Below are positions 7,810 through 16,271 of a stretch of DNA of 64,000 bases, in pieces. The DNA lies in NCBI GenBank assembly GCA_004558205.1, contig SFDM01000006.1, positions 1-64,000 on the forward strand, in the 5' to 3' direction. Within the stretch, counting starts at the first letter, position 1. Every line of letters starts with the position of its first letter. A program made the translations under genes and the position numbers. The notes below the pieces were generated by a model. It made no database searches, was not told the origin of the DNA, and saw only the letters and a program-made list of their open reading frames with translations. Origin of the DNA: Pyramidobacter piscolens (GTDB lineage: Bacteria; Synergistota; Synergistia; Synergistales; Dethiosulfovibrionaceae).

Positions 7810-9072
7810 TTAATCGGAATAATCGGCGCCGTCGACGCGTTTCGTTCCCGGAGCGTTGTCCGCGCGGAAATCGGAGCGTGAGGCGATAATTTTTCTGTCA
7901 GGAAGAGGATTCCAGGAACTGCGTTTCGACGCCAGTTCCAGCACCTTTTCCGCCGTGCCCTCAGCGTTGAAGGCCTTAATAAAGCGCGACGCCCAGTATT
8001 CCGTCTCGTCGAGCACCCTGTCGACGCACTCTTTGGGCATGTCCATAATTTTCTGCCAGAAGGGAAGGTTCGCCTTCTTATAGTCGCCCGACTTGCGGCT
8101 CATTCCCTTGCCGTCGCAGTACGCGACCATTTCATCCCAGAGCGCCGTCGGAATGCCGCGGTCGGCTTCCTTGACGTAGGTCCCGTTTTCAATCACGGCG
8201 TTGCCCGTATCGGGTTCCATCTTCAATCCGAACAGCACGTTTTGGAACAGCGTCGCCACGTTGCCCTTGACGATGCCGTAGCTGCGGAACTTGGCGCACT
8301 TCTCGATATTGGTGCCTGAGATGCCGTGCTGGGCGATGGACACGCCATAAGGCTTCAGCGCCGTGGCGATCTCCAGAGTCCTCTCCAGGTTAATCCCTTC
8401 GTCCTGTCCCGCCGAATGGTCGTAGGTGCCGTGAAGGCTGCCGTTCGAGATGGCGATCAGATCGGGGAACAGTCCCCAGGAGTTCAGACCGCCGATGAAG
8501 TACAGAGCTTCCTCAACGGTGGAAAATTCGCCGGGCCCCTTGATCTCCCCCACTTCAACTTCCAGGCCGAAATAGGGCGGAATGTGCATGGCCACGTCGC
8601 GGGTGGCGCACAGGTTGTTCCAATCGTCCAGATGGGAAGCGTCGATCGCCACCGACGTCCAGCCCCGGCGCACGATGTCGCCCATCTGGGCGACCGCCTT
8701 CATCACGTCTTCTTTACCCTTGATGCCGTAGTGGTCCACGTGCATGGCGAACACCGCGCCGTGTCCCAGTTCGCCCGAATATTTAACGGCGTAGTCGGCC
8801 AAGTTCTCAAAGTTGGCGCCGCAGTAGTTGCACTCGGACTTGGCGATCTCGATAAGCACGGCGGCGTCCAGCTTCTTCGCCGCCCGAAGCACGCCCTTGG
8901 CGGTCAGAGGATGACGCGCGTTCGCGGCCAGGGCGATCGCCCCGTTTTCCTTCATCGCCTGAAAAATATCGCGCCCGCTGAAAAGCCCCACGTCCTCCGA
9001 CCCCCAAAGAGCCCGTACGTTCAAAGGCCTGCGATCCAACGCCTTACGGTAAAGCTTGCTGCTGATATCCAT
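7810..9072 (-). CDS. Class II fructose-bisphosphate aldolase-like protein
   Basis: A 420-residue TIM-barrel aldolase of the long, divergent class II fructose-1,6-bisphosphate aldolase family. It has zinc-site His in MHVDHYG, a DASH segment, and SNGSLHGTYD and QHGISGT blocks carrying further metal and phosphate ligands. AAGGAG lies 11 bases before the ATG at 9072; the open frame continues upstream without homology. It is first in the group with the lptA-like gene and lptB, an unusual partnership, so sugar supply for LPS is possible but unproven. Confidence 0.8.
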   Translation of the reverse strand: MDISSKLYRKALDRRPLNVRALWGSEDVGLFSGRDIFQAMKENGAIALAANARHPLTAKGVLRAAKKLDAAVLIEIAKSECNYCGANFENLADYAVKYSGELGHGAVFAMHVDHYGIKGKEDVMKAVAQMGDIVRRGWTSVAIDASHLDDWNNLCATRDVAMHIPPYFGLEVEVGEIKGPGEFSTVEEALYFIGGLNSWGLFPDLIAISNGSLHGTYDHSAGQDEGINLERTLEIATALKPYGVSIAQHGISGTNIEKCAKFRSYGIVKGNVATLFQNVLFGLKMEPDTGNAVIENGTYVKEADRGIPTALWDEMVAYCDGKGMSRKSGDYKKANLPFWQKIMDMPKECVDRVLDETEYWASRFIKAFNAEGTAEKVLELASKRSSWNPLPDRKIIASRSDFRADNAPGTKRVDGADYSD

Positions 9073-9265
9073 TTCGGTGTCAGCTCCTTCATAGTTTTTT
9101 GATGGAAAAATAATTTCGCATACATCGCCATGCTCATTATAGTATCCCGGCGCCATAAGTTCAAATGCCCAGAGAAAAAAGTGCCTATTTATACGAGTTT
9201 TCTCACGGTTCGTCGCGCTGGAGAAAAATTTTTCCCGGCTCACTTAAAAATTTTCATTTTAGGGC

Positions 9266-9294
9266 TTGCTTTTTGGAAAAAGGCATGATATTAT
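9266..9294 (+). promoter_or_regulatory. Sigma70-type promoter of the tRNA cluster
   Basis: TTGCTT and TATTAT are separated by 17 bases, about 40 bases before tRNA-Gln. A small CTTTGCC/GGCAAAG hairpin lies between the promoter and the first tRNA. Confidence 0.6.
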
Positions 9295-9332
9295 TCCTCT
9301 TGCTTTGCCGGAGAGGCAAAGACAAAAAAGCT

Positions 9333-9406
9333 TGGGGTATCGTCCAACGGCAGGACGCCTGACTCTGGATCAGGTAATTGGGGTTCGAATCCCTGTACCC
9401 CAGCCA
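9333..9406 (+). tRNA. tRNA-Gln (anticodon CTG)
   Basis: The acceptor stem TGGGGTA pairs with TACCCCA, the anticodon loop is CTCTGGA in a 5-bp stem, the T-arm contains GGTTCGAATCC, and CCA is encoded. Confidence 0.95.
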
Positions 9407-9411
9407 TATGC

Positions 9412-9487
9412 GCTCTCTTCGTCCAGTGGTCCAGGACATCGGGTTCTCAGCCCGGTAACAGGAGTTCGAATCTCCTAGAGAGTGCCA
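9412..9487 (+). tRNA. tRNA-Glu (anticodon CTC), copy 1
   Basis: The anticodon loop is TTCTCAG, giving CTC. The D-arm begins TCGTCCAGTGG as in other tRNA-Glu, the T-arm is GAGTTCGAATCTC, and CCA is encoded. Confidence 0.93.
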
Positions 9488-9541
9488 TTTTTTGTACACA
9501 TCTTTTTCTATTCATAGTTATATTTTTTTTACAGTCAACGC

Positions 9542-9617
9542 GCTCTCTTCGTCCAGTGGTCCAGGACATCGGGTTCTCAGCCCGGTAACAGGAGTTCGAA
9601 TCTCCTAGAGAGTGCCA
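9542..9617 (+). tRNA. tRNA-Glu (anticodon CTC), copy 2
   Basis: Identical to the copy at 9412-9487 and displaced by exactly 130 bases, so it is a tandem duplication. The spacer between them is AT-rich. Confidence 0.93.
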
Positions 9618-9670
9618 ATTTTTGTATTCTCGCGCCGTTATTTTTTTGATTATTGCAGGAGGGGATTTTT

Positions 9671-10075
9671 ATGGCATTGCCTCAGGAAGTAGTAGACCAG
9701 CAGATCAGCAACGTGGGTAAGTTCCACAAGTGGTTCGTCAGCAAGGAAATCGGCTATCTGCCAAGCATTCTTCGCGAAGGCGAAGAAATTGCCTTTCTTA
9801 CAAGCGGCTATGTAAATAAAAACACCGTGCTCGTCGTCGCCACCAATTACAGGCTCATGGTCCTGGATGCCGGAATGGTTTACGGCCTCAGGCAGCAGGA
9901 GTTCCCCTACGATAAGATCAACTCCGTCACCAGCGACCGCGGTATCCTGTTCGGCAAGGTGCGGATCAGCACCGCCGGCGTGTCCGGTTTCGACGTGGTC
10001 ATCAACTGGGTGCGCAAGCGGGATATCCCCCGCCTGGACGGCGCCATCTCCAGATTCACCTCCAAGGGCAAGTAG
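9671..10075 (+). CDS. Small PH-like (bPH) domain protein
   Basis: A 134-residue soluble protein. Its predicted beta-rich core (GYVNKNTVLVVATNYRLMVLDAG through FPYDKINSVTSDRGILFGKVRIST) resembles bacterial Pleckstrin-homology-like domains of the YokE/bPH_3 type. AGGAGGGG lies 6 bases before the ATG. It is monocistronic between tRNAs and a strong terminator. No catalytic motif is visible and the role is unknown. Confidence 0.7.
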   Translation: MALPQEVVDQQISNVGKFHKWFVSKEIGYLPSILREGEEIAFLTSGYVNKNTVLVVATNYRLMVLDAGMVYGLRQQEFPYDKINSVTSDRGILFGKVRISTAGVSGFDVVINWVRKRDIPRLDGAISRFTSKGK

Positions 10076-10134
10076 CTTCTCCTGGAAGCCGCCTGCACCG
10101 TCTGTCAAACCGCATAACCAAACTGCATAGGCGA

Positions 10135-10174
10135 GGCGCTTTCTCCTTCACTCCGGGGAGGAAGCGCCTTTTTT
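10135..10174 (+). terminator. Rho-independent terminator
   Basis: GGCGCTTTCTCC pairs with GGGAGGAAGCGCC and is followed by six T. It ends the bPH gene transcript. Confidence 0.85.
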
Positions 10175-10333
10175 CATGGCGCAAAACAAATTCATCGATA
10201 GATTTTGCAAAAAAACTTCCACCCAATCCCCTTTCTTTGTTATACTAGGTCGAATAAAGCCGCTGAGAATGGAACGTTTTCGAGGCCTCTTTCGCGGAAA
10301 AGGCTCGGAACCAACTTTATGGGAGGTGTCATT

Positions 10334-11392
10334 GTGGGTACTAAATATACCAAAACGGTCAAGGGCATGAAACGCGGCAAAAACCTTTCAAGCAAGCTGC
10401 ACCGTTATTTCATTTGGATTTTGCTGCTTCTCATCACCATGATTTTCGGCTCGGCCTATCTCTACTGGTCGCTGGAAAGCGCCGGAAAGGGAAGCTTTGC
10501 CGACGCCCTGTGGACCGTGGTCTTCACGCTGATCGGGCAGGGCGAATTTGCCAAAAGCCCGAACAGCATCATCGGAAAGGTCATCGTGTTCCTGCTGTCG
10601 GTGGTGGGCATCTCGCTGCTGGGCGTGGTGCTCTCAGAGGTTCTGGCCCGCGTCATGAAGTACAGCATGCGGGGAATGCTGGGGCTGAACTCCTGCAAAT
10701 ACGAGGGGCATACACTTCTCTGCGGCTGGAACGGACGGTCTGAACTGGTGCTGAAGGAGCTTCTCTCTTCGGGACAGAAAGTAGCCGTCATCGCCCAGCA
10801 AAAGCCTGCGGTCCTCTCGCACTACGACGCCTTTTTCATCGCCGGCGAAGCGACGAACGAGAAAATACTGAAGCAGGCGGGCATCGACCAGGCCGAGTCG
10901 GCCGTTGTCTTCGCGGAATCGACCCAGGGACTGTCGGTCAACGACATCGACTCCCGCACGGTGCTGACAGCTCTGGCCTTGGAGTCTCTGCGCCCCGAGA
11001 TCTATTCCGTGATTGAGCTTCTGAACCCTAAAAATGAATGCCACGCCCGCCGCGCCCATGTGGACGACATCATTTTCTGCGACCGCATGCTCGCCAACGT
11101 GGTGGCTTCCTGCGCTTCCCAGAAGGGAATCTCGGCGTTCGTCAACGACATCCTGAGCCACTCCGACAACGGATCGGCCCTTTGCGCCAAAACGATCGAC
11201 GAATCTTGGGAAGGGCGGCCCATCGGCGGCCTTTTCGAGGCGCTCCGCTCGGAAGGGTGCCTTCCCGTGGGAATCATGACGCCGGGAACCGCCACGGCCA
11301 CCGAAGAGTGGATTCACGAGATCAACCCCGCTCCGCAGAAGATCATCAGCCTGCCCATGCGCGCCATCTTTATCGCGCCCAACGCAAGGTAA
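10334..11392 (+). CDS. Two-TM ion channel with RCK domain and non-canonical filter
   Basis: A 352-residue protein: TM1 (about 24-44), a pore helix, a filter-like TLIGQGE (65-71), TM2 (about 80-105), then a cytosolic RCK/TrkA-N Rossmann domain starting near GHTLLCGWN (about 125). The layout is that of RCK-gated potassium channels, but the usual TVGYGD is replaced, with Gln for Tyr and Glu for Asp. I chose the GTG at 10334 because GGGAGGTG lies 5 bases upstream; the ATG at 10319 overlaps that site. A TATACT -10 box is at 10241. Its C-terminal half is paralogous to the next gene. Ion selectivity cannot be assumed to be K+. Confidence 0.8.
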   Translation: MGTKYTKTVKGMKRGKNLSSKLHRYFIWILLLLITMIFGSAYLYWSLESAGKGSFADALWTVVFTLIGQGEFAKSPNSIIGKVIVFLLSVVGISLLGVVLSEVLARVMKYSMRGMLGLNSCKYEGHTLLCGWNGRSELVLKELLSSGQKVAVIAQQKPAVLSHYDAFFIAGEATNEKILKQAGIDQAESAVVFAESTQGLSVNDIDSRTVLTALALESLRPEIYSVIELLNPKNECHARRAHVDDIIFCDRMLANVVASCASQKGISAFVNDILSHSDNGSALCAKTIDESWEGRPIGGLFEALRSEGCLPVGIMTPGTATATEEWIHEINPAPQKIISLPMRAIFIAPNAR

Positions 11393-11523
11393 ACAAGAAG
11401 GACCGACGGGCCGGAACCCAAACCGGTTATGATAGGGCAGACCCTCATCAGGTTACTCAAAATTAGTTTGCCGCCGAAAGCGCCCCGTGCCTTTCACGGC
11501 AAATCCAAAGACAGGTGATATAT

Positions 11524-12267
11524 ATGACAGACAGTGGAATCTGTACTTTTACCGGGCACACGATCCTGTGCGGCTGGAATGAACACGCCCAGCAGGTGCT
11601 GACCGAGCTTGAAGCCGCGGGACGGCAGGTTGCTGTGATCACCGGCAGGCGCCCCGCCGAACTGGACAACTCCAGGGCCTTTTTTGTCGCCGGTGATCCC
11701 AGCAGCGACGAGGCGTTGAAAAGGGCGGGCGTCATGAGCGCCGCGTCGGCGATCATCCTCGCAGAAAACGCGCTGACGCTGGCGCCGGACCTGGTGGACT
11801 CGCACAGCATCCTTACGGCTCTGGCAGTTGAAAGCCTCAACCGCGGCGCCTACACCATTCTGGAAGTGCTGAACCCGGACAACGCCCTGCACGCGCGGCA
11901 TGCCCATGTGGACGATATTATCTTCTGCAACAAAGTCCTGGCCGAAATCGCGGCGTCCTGTTCCGGCCAGAAGGGGCTGGCCGCGGTATGGAACGACATC
12001 CTGTGCCATTCCGACAGCGGCAGCGCGCTGCGCACTGAAGAGGTCGGCGCGTCGTGGCAGGGCCGCTCCATCGGGGAACTTTTCTCGGCCAAAGAGGCTG
12101 AAGGGAAATTGCCCCTGGGATATATCAGAATTGAAGACAGCGCCGTCAGCCACTCGGTCAATCCGCCCCGGTCGGAGACGATCCGCCTGCCCATGGCGGT
12201 AGTGCTCATCTCGAGAAATCAGGAACCGGCGCAGCTTGATAGGGCTTTTCAAGGGCCTGACGCTTAG
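11524..12267 (+). CDS. Stand-alone RCK/TrkA-N domain protein, paralogue of the channel C-terminus
   Basis: A 247-residue cytosolic protein without membrane segments. It aligns along its whole length with the RCK part of the upstream channel, sharing GHTxLCGWN, HARHAHVDDIIFC, QKG, NDIL, HSDxGSAL and SWxGRxIG. It probably assembles with the channel as a soluble gating subunit. GTGATATAT precedes the ATG at 11524; a GTG at 11515 is an alternative. It lies 131 bases downstream of the channel gene on the same strand. Confidence 0.75.
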   Translation: MTDSGICTFTGHTILCGWNEHAQQVLTELEAAGRQVAVITGRRPAELDNSRAFFVAGDPSSDEALKRAGVMSAASAIILAENALTLAPDLVDSHSILTALAVESLNRGAYTILEVLNPDNALHARHAHVDDIIFCNKVLAEIAASCSGQKGLAAVWNDILCHSDSGSALRTEEVGASWQGRSIGELFSAKEAEGKLPLGYIRIEDSAVSHSVNPPRSETIRLPMAVVLISRNQEPAQLDRAFQGPDA

Positions 12268-12284
12268 GCTCCTCCCTTTTAATA

Positions 12285-12348
12285 AGCCAAAAAACAAAAA
12301 AAGCGTTCGCGCATTTTCGGAGGAAAGATCCGAAATGCGCGAACGCTT
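12285..12348 (-). terminator. Terminator between convergent RCK gene and ribBA
   Basis: AGCGTTCGCGCATTTCGGA-type arms form a stem of about 19 bp (12302-12348). On the minus strand it is followed by TTTTTTTGTTTTTT, which is ideal for ending ribBA. The plus side has a weaker T run. Confidence 0.85.
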
Positions 12349-12407
12349 CGCTTTTAATCAGGAAAAGGCCTTCCGCCGAAATACTCACGAGACCAGCACG
12401 TGCCGCG

Positions 12408-13607
12408 TCAATAGTCCAACATGTGTCCCATTTTGTGCTGCTTCGTCCGGAGGTAGAAGAGATCATTCACCGTCGCTGGCTCCTGAATGGGAAGGCGCTC
12501 CACGATTTCCAGACCGAAATCGGCAAGGCCGTACACTTTCTGCGGGTTGTTCGTCAGCAGCCGCAGCGTCTTCGCACCGAGATCGCGGAGGATTTGGGCC
12601 CCGATATAGTACTCGCGGAGGTCCTCCTTGAATCCCAGAGCCAGGTTGGCTTCAACGGTATCCATGCCCTTGTCCTGAAGCTCGTAGGCGCGGAGTTTAT
12701 TGATCAAGCCGATGCCGCGGCCCTCCTGGCGCATGTACAGGAGGATGCCCCGCCCTTCCTTCTCGATCTGGACCATGGCCGTGGCAAACTGCTGCCCGCA
12801 GTCGCAGCGGAGCGAACCAAAGGTGTCGCCGGTCAGGCATTCCGAGTGGACGCGGCACAGGATGTTTGTGCCGTCGCCGACCTCACCTTTGACCAGCGCC
12901 ACGTGATGCTCCCCATTCAGCCTGTTCACATAGCCGTAGGCCGTGAAATTGCCGTAGCGCGTGGGCATTTTCGTGACGGCCACGCAGTCCACCAACTTTT
13001 CATTCTTCTTGCGGTAATTCTGAAGCTCCGTAATCGTGATGAACTTCAGATTCCACTTGCGCGCCAGTTCGATCAGTTCTGGCGTCCGCATCATCGATCC
13101 GTCGTCGCGCATCACTTCGCAGCAAAGGCCGCATTCCTTTAAGCCGGCCAGGCGCAGCAAGTCGACCGTCGCTTCGGTATGGCCGTTGCGCTCGAGCACG
13201 CCGTTCTTGCGCGCCAGCAGCGGGAACATGTGTCCGGGGCGGCGGAAATCCTCGGGGCGCGCTCCGTCGTCCACGCACATACGGGCCGTGACGCCGCGCT
13301 CTACCGCGGAGATGCCCGTGCTCGTAGAGGTATGGTCGATGGAAACCGTGAAGGCAGTGCAGTGGTTGTCCGTGTTCTCGCTGACCATCTGAGGCACGTG
13401 GAGTTTACGCACATAATAATCGCTCATGGGCATGCAGATCAGCCCTTTGGCGTGAACCGCCATGAAATTGACGTTTTCGGTGGTCGCAAACTGGGCAGCG
13501 CAGATCATATCGCCTTCGTTCTCGCGGTTTTCATCGTCGGTGACGAGGACGATCCGGCCCTGCCGGAGTTCTTCCAGAGCTTCTTCAATGCTGTTATACT
13601 GAAACAT
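12408..13607 (-). CDS. ribBA: Bifunctional DHBP synthase / GTP cyclohydrolase II
   Basis: A 399-residue enzyme. The N-terminal half (to about 200) makes 3,4-dihydroxy-2-butanone 4-phosphate (DDENRENEGD motif). The C-terminal half opens GTP for riboflavin synthesis, with zinc Cys in SECLTGDTFGSLRCDCGQQ and the RQEGRGIGL motif. AGGAGG lies 7 bases before the ATG at 13607; the frame extends 14 codons upstream without support. It is the only rib gene here and is preceded by an FMN riboswitch and its terminator. Confidence 0.96.
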   Translation of the reverse strand: MFQYNSIEEALEELRQGRIVLVTDDENRENEGDMICAAQFATTENVNFMAVHAKGLICMPMSDYYVRKLHVPQMVSENTDNHCTAFTVSIDHTSTSTGISAVERGVTARMCVDDGARPEDFRRPGHMFPLLARKNGVLERNGHTEATVDLLRLAGLKECGLCCEVMRDDGSMMRTPELIELARKWNLKFITITELQNYRKKNEKLVDCVAVTKMPTRYGNFTAYGYVNRLNGEHHVALVKGEVGDGTNILCRVHSECLTGDTFGSLRCDCGQQFATAMVQIEKEGRGILLYMRQEGRGIGLINKLRAYELQDKGMDTVEANLALGFKEDLREYYIGAQILRDLGAKTLRLLTNNPQKVYGLADFGLEIVERLPIQEPATVNDLFYLRTKQHKMGHMLDY

Positions 13608-13730
13608 GGTTTTGCCTCCTGATATCGCAAACTGTCGCCCAGCTCTCAAAAAGCCGGGACGCAGACTCTTCAGTGTGGTTGCAGGGTGGTTGCCGTAAAA
13701 GCGGCGCCTTTGTTCCGTCCTCTGCCCATT

Positions 13731-13767
13731 AAAAAACCCTGAAATGCGCCATTGGCATTTCAGGGTT
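13731..13767 (-). terminator. Riboswitch-controlled terminator in the ribBA leader
   Basis: AACCCTGAAATGC pairs with GCATTTCAGGGTT and runs into six T on the minus strand. It lies between the FMN aptamer and ribBA, the expected place for transcription attenuation. About 120 bases of leader then lead to the start codon. Confidence 0.88.
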
Positions 13768-13812
13768 CAAAAGCAAAATGAACAACGGCCGCCGGCCCTG
13801 TTCACAGGCTTC

Positions 13813-13917
13813 ACTTCTTTCGTCCAGACTTTACTGTCGGCTTCGGAATCGCACCGAATCATGCCTTGCGGCTCGTGGGCTGTACCACCGGTAGGGATTC
13901 GCACCCTGCCCTGAAGT
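13813..13917 (-). promoter_or_regulatory. FMN riboswitch (RFN element)
   Basis: The minus strand reads the RFN blocks in order: CAGGGCAGGGTGCGAATCCC, ACCGGTGGTA, CAGCCCACGAGCC, GATTCGGTGCGATTCCGAAG, CCGACAGTAAAGTCTGGA. P1 is ACTTC pairing with GAAGT. FMN binding should favour the terminator and switch ribBA off. Confidence 0.95.
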
Positions 13918-14040
13918 TGTCCTATTTAATTCTGAGTGAAAGCATACTCCTATTTTACGCTCTGTCAAGAGTGGAATGGTTATTTCAGAGAAAAATATCT
14001 CCCCGGCCAGCGCCTCTTGCCAACTGTTCCTCTGTAAGGG

Positions 14041-14119
14041 TATCAAAAAAAACCGCCAGTGGCGGGGTTTTCGTTATCACTCGGACTGCTCCGAACGTCA
14101 TATTTTGGGCGGTAACTAG
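14041..14119. repeat. Copy of tRNA-Met 3' end plus terminator (att-like, distal copy)
   Basis: On the minus strand: CTAGTTACCGCC (the tRNA-Met 3' end), then AAAATATGACGTTCGGAGCA and a CCGCC/GGCGG terminator. The same block, slightly diverged, follows the intact tRNA-Met at 14419-14501. The integrase remnant lies between the two copies. Confidence 0.65.
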
Positions 14120-14179
14120 GAAATACTTTGTATAAATTATTGATATTGCTAAGATTAAACACATAAACCTTATTTTTAG

Positions 14180-14293
14180 GTACGATCCGGTCTTGGCGAT
14201 TTTCAGATACAGCCCGTCGGAGTCAAACAAGGAATAATCGTTTTCTCTGGGGCGGGCTTTATCGATCGCGGTATTCGAGAGCACAGCTATCAC
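14180..14293 (-). pseudogene. Tyrosine recombinase N-terminal remnant
   Basis: The first 38 codons (LSNTAIDKARPRENDYSLFD, then DGLYLKIAKTG) match the DUF4102/Arm-DNA-binding domain found at the start of tRNA-targeting integrases. Homology then stops and the frame runs into the duplicated tRNA 3' end, so more than 85 percent of the gene is gone. It faces away from tRNA-Met, as in integrated islands. Confidence 0.65.
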
Positions 14294-14418
14294 CTTGGTT
14301 TAGATTTTAGGTACAGTCAAAAGCCGTTTTTCGGGTACGGTGAAAATCTAGGTACGATTTCAGGTACGAAAAATATCCGTTTTTGGCCGTTTCCGGTCGT
14401 TCTTTATCGGTGGTAATA

Positions 14419-14501
14419 TATCAAAAAAACCCCGCCGCTGGCGGGGTTTCCGTTATCGCTCGAATTGCTCCGAACGTCATATTTTTGGTGGCGGTAACTA
14501 G
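14419..14501 (-). repeat. tRNA-Met 3' end and its terminator (att-like, proximal copy)
   Basis: Partner of 14041-14119. On the minus strand the intact tRNA end is followed by AACCCCGCC/GGCGGGGTT with seven T, so it also works as the tRNA operon terminator. Confidence 0.7.
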
Positions 14502-14562
14502 ATTCGAACTAGTGACGCCGCGGGTATGAGCCGCGTGCTCTAGCCAACTGAGCTATACCGCC
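14486..14562 (-). tRNA. tRNA-Met (anticodon CAT), elongator type
   Basis: The acceptor GGCGGTA pairs with TACCGCC, there is a standard TAGCTCAG D-arm, the anticodon loop centres on CAT, and ACCA is encoded. A tRNA-Ile2 with modified C34 also reads CAT and cannot be excluded by eye. It is the apparent target of the integrated element. Confidence 0.85.
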
Positions 14563-14565
14563 TTT

Positions 14566-14642
<77 letters not shown>

Positions 14643-14737
14643 ACGTGCGCCGCTTGTTTTCCGACGACAAGGGGAATAATACCAAAACCGCCCAAAAAAA
14701 GCAAGCCCCTGTCGCGCAGAAAAAGCTATTTCCTTAG

Positions 14738-15469
14738 TTAATTAACGCCAATGACAACCTTCATGCCCGGTTTCACCTTTGTTTTCAGGATCGCCACATC
14801 CTCGTTTTTCAGGCGGATACAGCCCTCGGTTGCCAGAGTGCCTATGGATTCGGGCGCGTGAGTGCCGTGGATGCCGATGCCCTTCCATTTTCCCGTTTTC
14901 AGGCGGATAAACCAGGGACCGTAGGCGTTCTTGATCACGCCTTTGCCGTCCTTGAAATCATGGCTCCATGAACGGGCGTCCTGTATGGCCTGCACCGAAA
15001 AAGTCCCTTCGGGCGTGCGCATATCGCCCACCTTCTGTTTGTTCCCGCTTACCTTGCCCACAGCGACGCCCCAGGAATTGAGCACTTTATTCCCTTCCGC
15101 CAGGTAAAGCGTGAAGGCGGCCTTGTCGATGTAAATCCAGAGGCCCTTCTCCTCACTTTTTCTGACAATCTCGGGAATCTCCTCCGAGGCTTTGCTTAGG
15201 GGTGGCGCCGGGGGCTGATCCGTAGGCGAAACCTCTTCCTTGACGGCATTATTCACGCCCGTGACTCTCGCCACCGTTGAATCCTGGACTTTTTTGGAAG
15301 TCCTTTTCGGCCCGACGATCAGAGGTTTCAGCGAAGCGCCCGACACCACCGGCTTGGAAAGCCGGGGCGGCTCCTGCATTTTCCAGACCCCTATGGATAC
15401 GGCGGCTATCAGCGCGGCTACCACAAGTCCCGAAAGGACGACAAAGTTGCCGCGGGATCTTTTTTTCAT
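14738..15469 (-). CDS. L,D-transpeptidase (YkuD family)
   Basis: A 243-residue protein with an N-terminal membrane anchor (about 9-28), a Pro/Ser-rich linker, then a YkuD domain. The catalytic motif HGTHAPESIG...EGCIR has His near 201 and the nucleophilic Cys near 217. The family forms 3-3 peptidoglycan cross-links or attaches proteins to the wall, in the periplasm. It is monocistronic, downstream of the fMet and Met tRNAs on the opposite side. Confidence 0.92.
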   Translation of the reverse strand: MKKRSRGNFVVLSGLVVAALIAAVSIGVWKMQEPPRLSKPVVSGASLKPLIVGPKRTSKKVQDSTVARVTGVNNAVKEEVSPTDQPPAPPLSKASEEIPEIVRKSEEKGLWIYIDKAAFTLYLAEGNKVLNSWGVAVGKVSGNKQKVGDMRTPEGTFSVQAIQDARSWSHDFKDGKGVIKNAYGPWFIRLKTGKWKGIGIHGTHAPESIGTLATEGCIRLKNEDVAILKTKVKPGMKVVIGVN

Positions 15470-15594
15470 TTATCTTCTCCTCCAATCAACTTAGTTATTC
15501 TATTTTACACAGAGAGCTCTTTTTGTGCCATAATCAATTCTGAAACTGGGAGATCTTTCTCCGCTTTTGCATCTTTTCTGATCAGGAGGTTTTT

Positions 15595-16242
15595 TTGTTG
15601 AACTCATTAGCGTCATATATCGACCATACCCTCCTCAAGCCCGAGGCGACGGCCAAGCAGATCAAAGTTCTCTGCGGCGAAGCCCGGCGATGGGGATTCG
15701 CGTCGGTATGCGTCAACCCGAGATGGGTTAGGACAGCCGCTGAGGAATTGGACGGCTGCAACGTCAAGGTCTGTACAGTTATTGGATTTCCGTTGGGAAC
15801 CGCGGTCACGGAAATAAAAGCCGCCGAGGCGATGCGAGCCGTAGAAGACGGCGCCGACGAACTGGACATGGTCCTGTCCATCGGCGACCTGAAATCCGGA
15901 AACTGCGGCCTGGTGGAGCGGGATATCAAAGCCGTGGCCGAAGCGGCCCAAGGGCGGCTGGTCAAGGTGATCATCGAAGCTTGCCTGCTCACCGACGATG
16001 AGAAAAAACTCGCCTGCCGCCTGGCGGTCCAGGGCGGCGCCAGTTTCGTCAAGACGTCCACAGGTTTTTCCAAGTCCGGCGCGACAGTTCAGGACGTGGA
16101 ATTGATGAGGAAAGCCGTGGGGCCGCTCATCGGGGTGAAAGCCGCCGGCGGCATCCGAACCAGGGACGACGCGCTGAGGATGATCCGCGCTGGAGCGAAC
16201 AGAATCGGGGCTTCAGCGGGAATTGCCATTTGTTCTGAATGA
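15595..16242 (+). CDS. deoC: Deoxyribose-phosphate aldolase
   Basis: A 215-residue class I aldolase that splits 2-deoxyribose 5-phosphate to acetaldehyde and glyceraldehyde 3-phosphate. It has DHTLLKPEAT at the start, KVIIEACLL, the Schiff-base Lys in FVKTSTGF, and GVKAAGGIRT near the end. AGGAGG is followed by two consecutive TTG codons (15595 and 15598); either could initiate. The next gene starts 30 bases after its stop. Confidence 0.94.
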   Translation: MLNSLASYIDHTLLKPEATAKQIKVLCGEARRWGFASVCVNPRWVRTAAEELDGCNVKVCTVIGFPLGTAVTEIKAAEAMRAVEDGADELDMVLSIGDLKSGNCGLVERDIKAVAEAAQGRLVKVIIEACLLTDDEKKLACRLAVQGGASFVKTSTGFSKSGATVQDVELMRKAVGPLIGVKAAGGIRTRDDALRMIRAGANRIGASAGIAICSE

Positions 16243-16271
16243 ATCATCATGATTTGAAAAGGAGAAATTTC

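Noticed and set aside
9411..9617. tRNA-Glu pair as an integration site
   Set aside because: The duplication contains the whole tRNA, is identical and only 130 bases long, and no integrase is near; simple tandem duplication explains it.
10176..10333. Upstream extension of the channel gene to 10205
   Set aside because: The region holds the TATACT -10 box and the ribosome binding site; translation there has no support.
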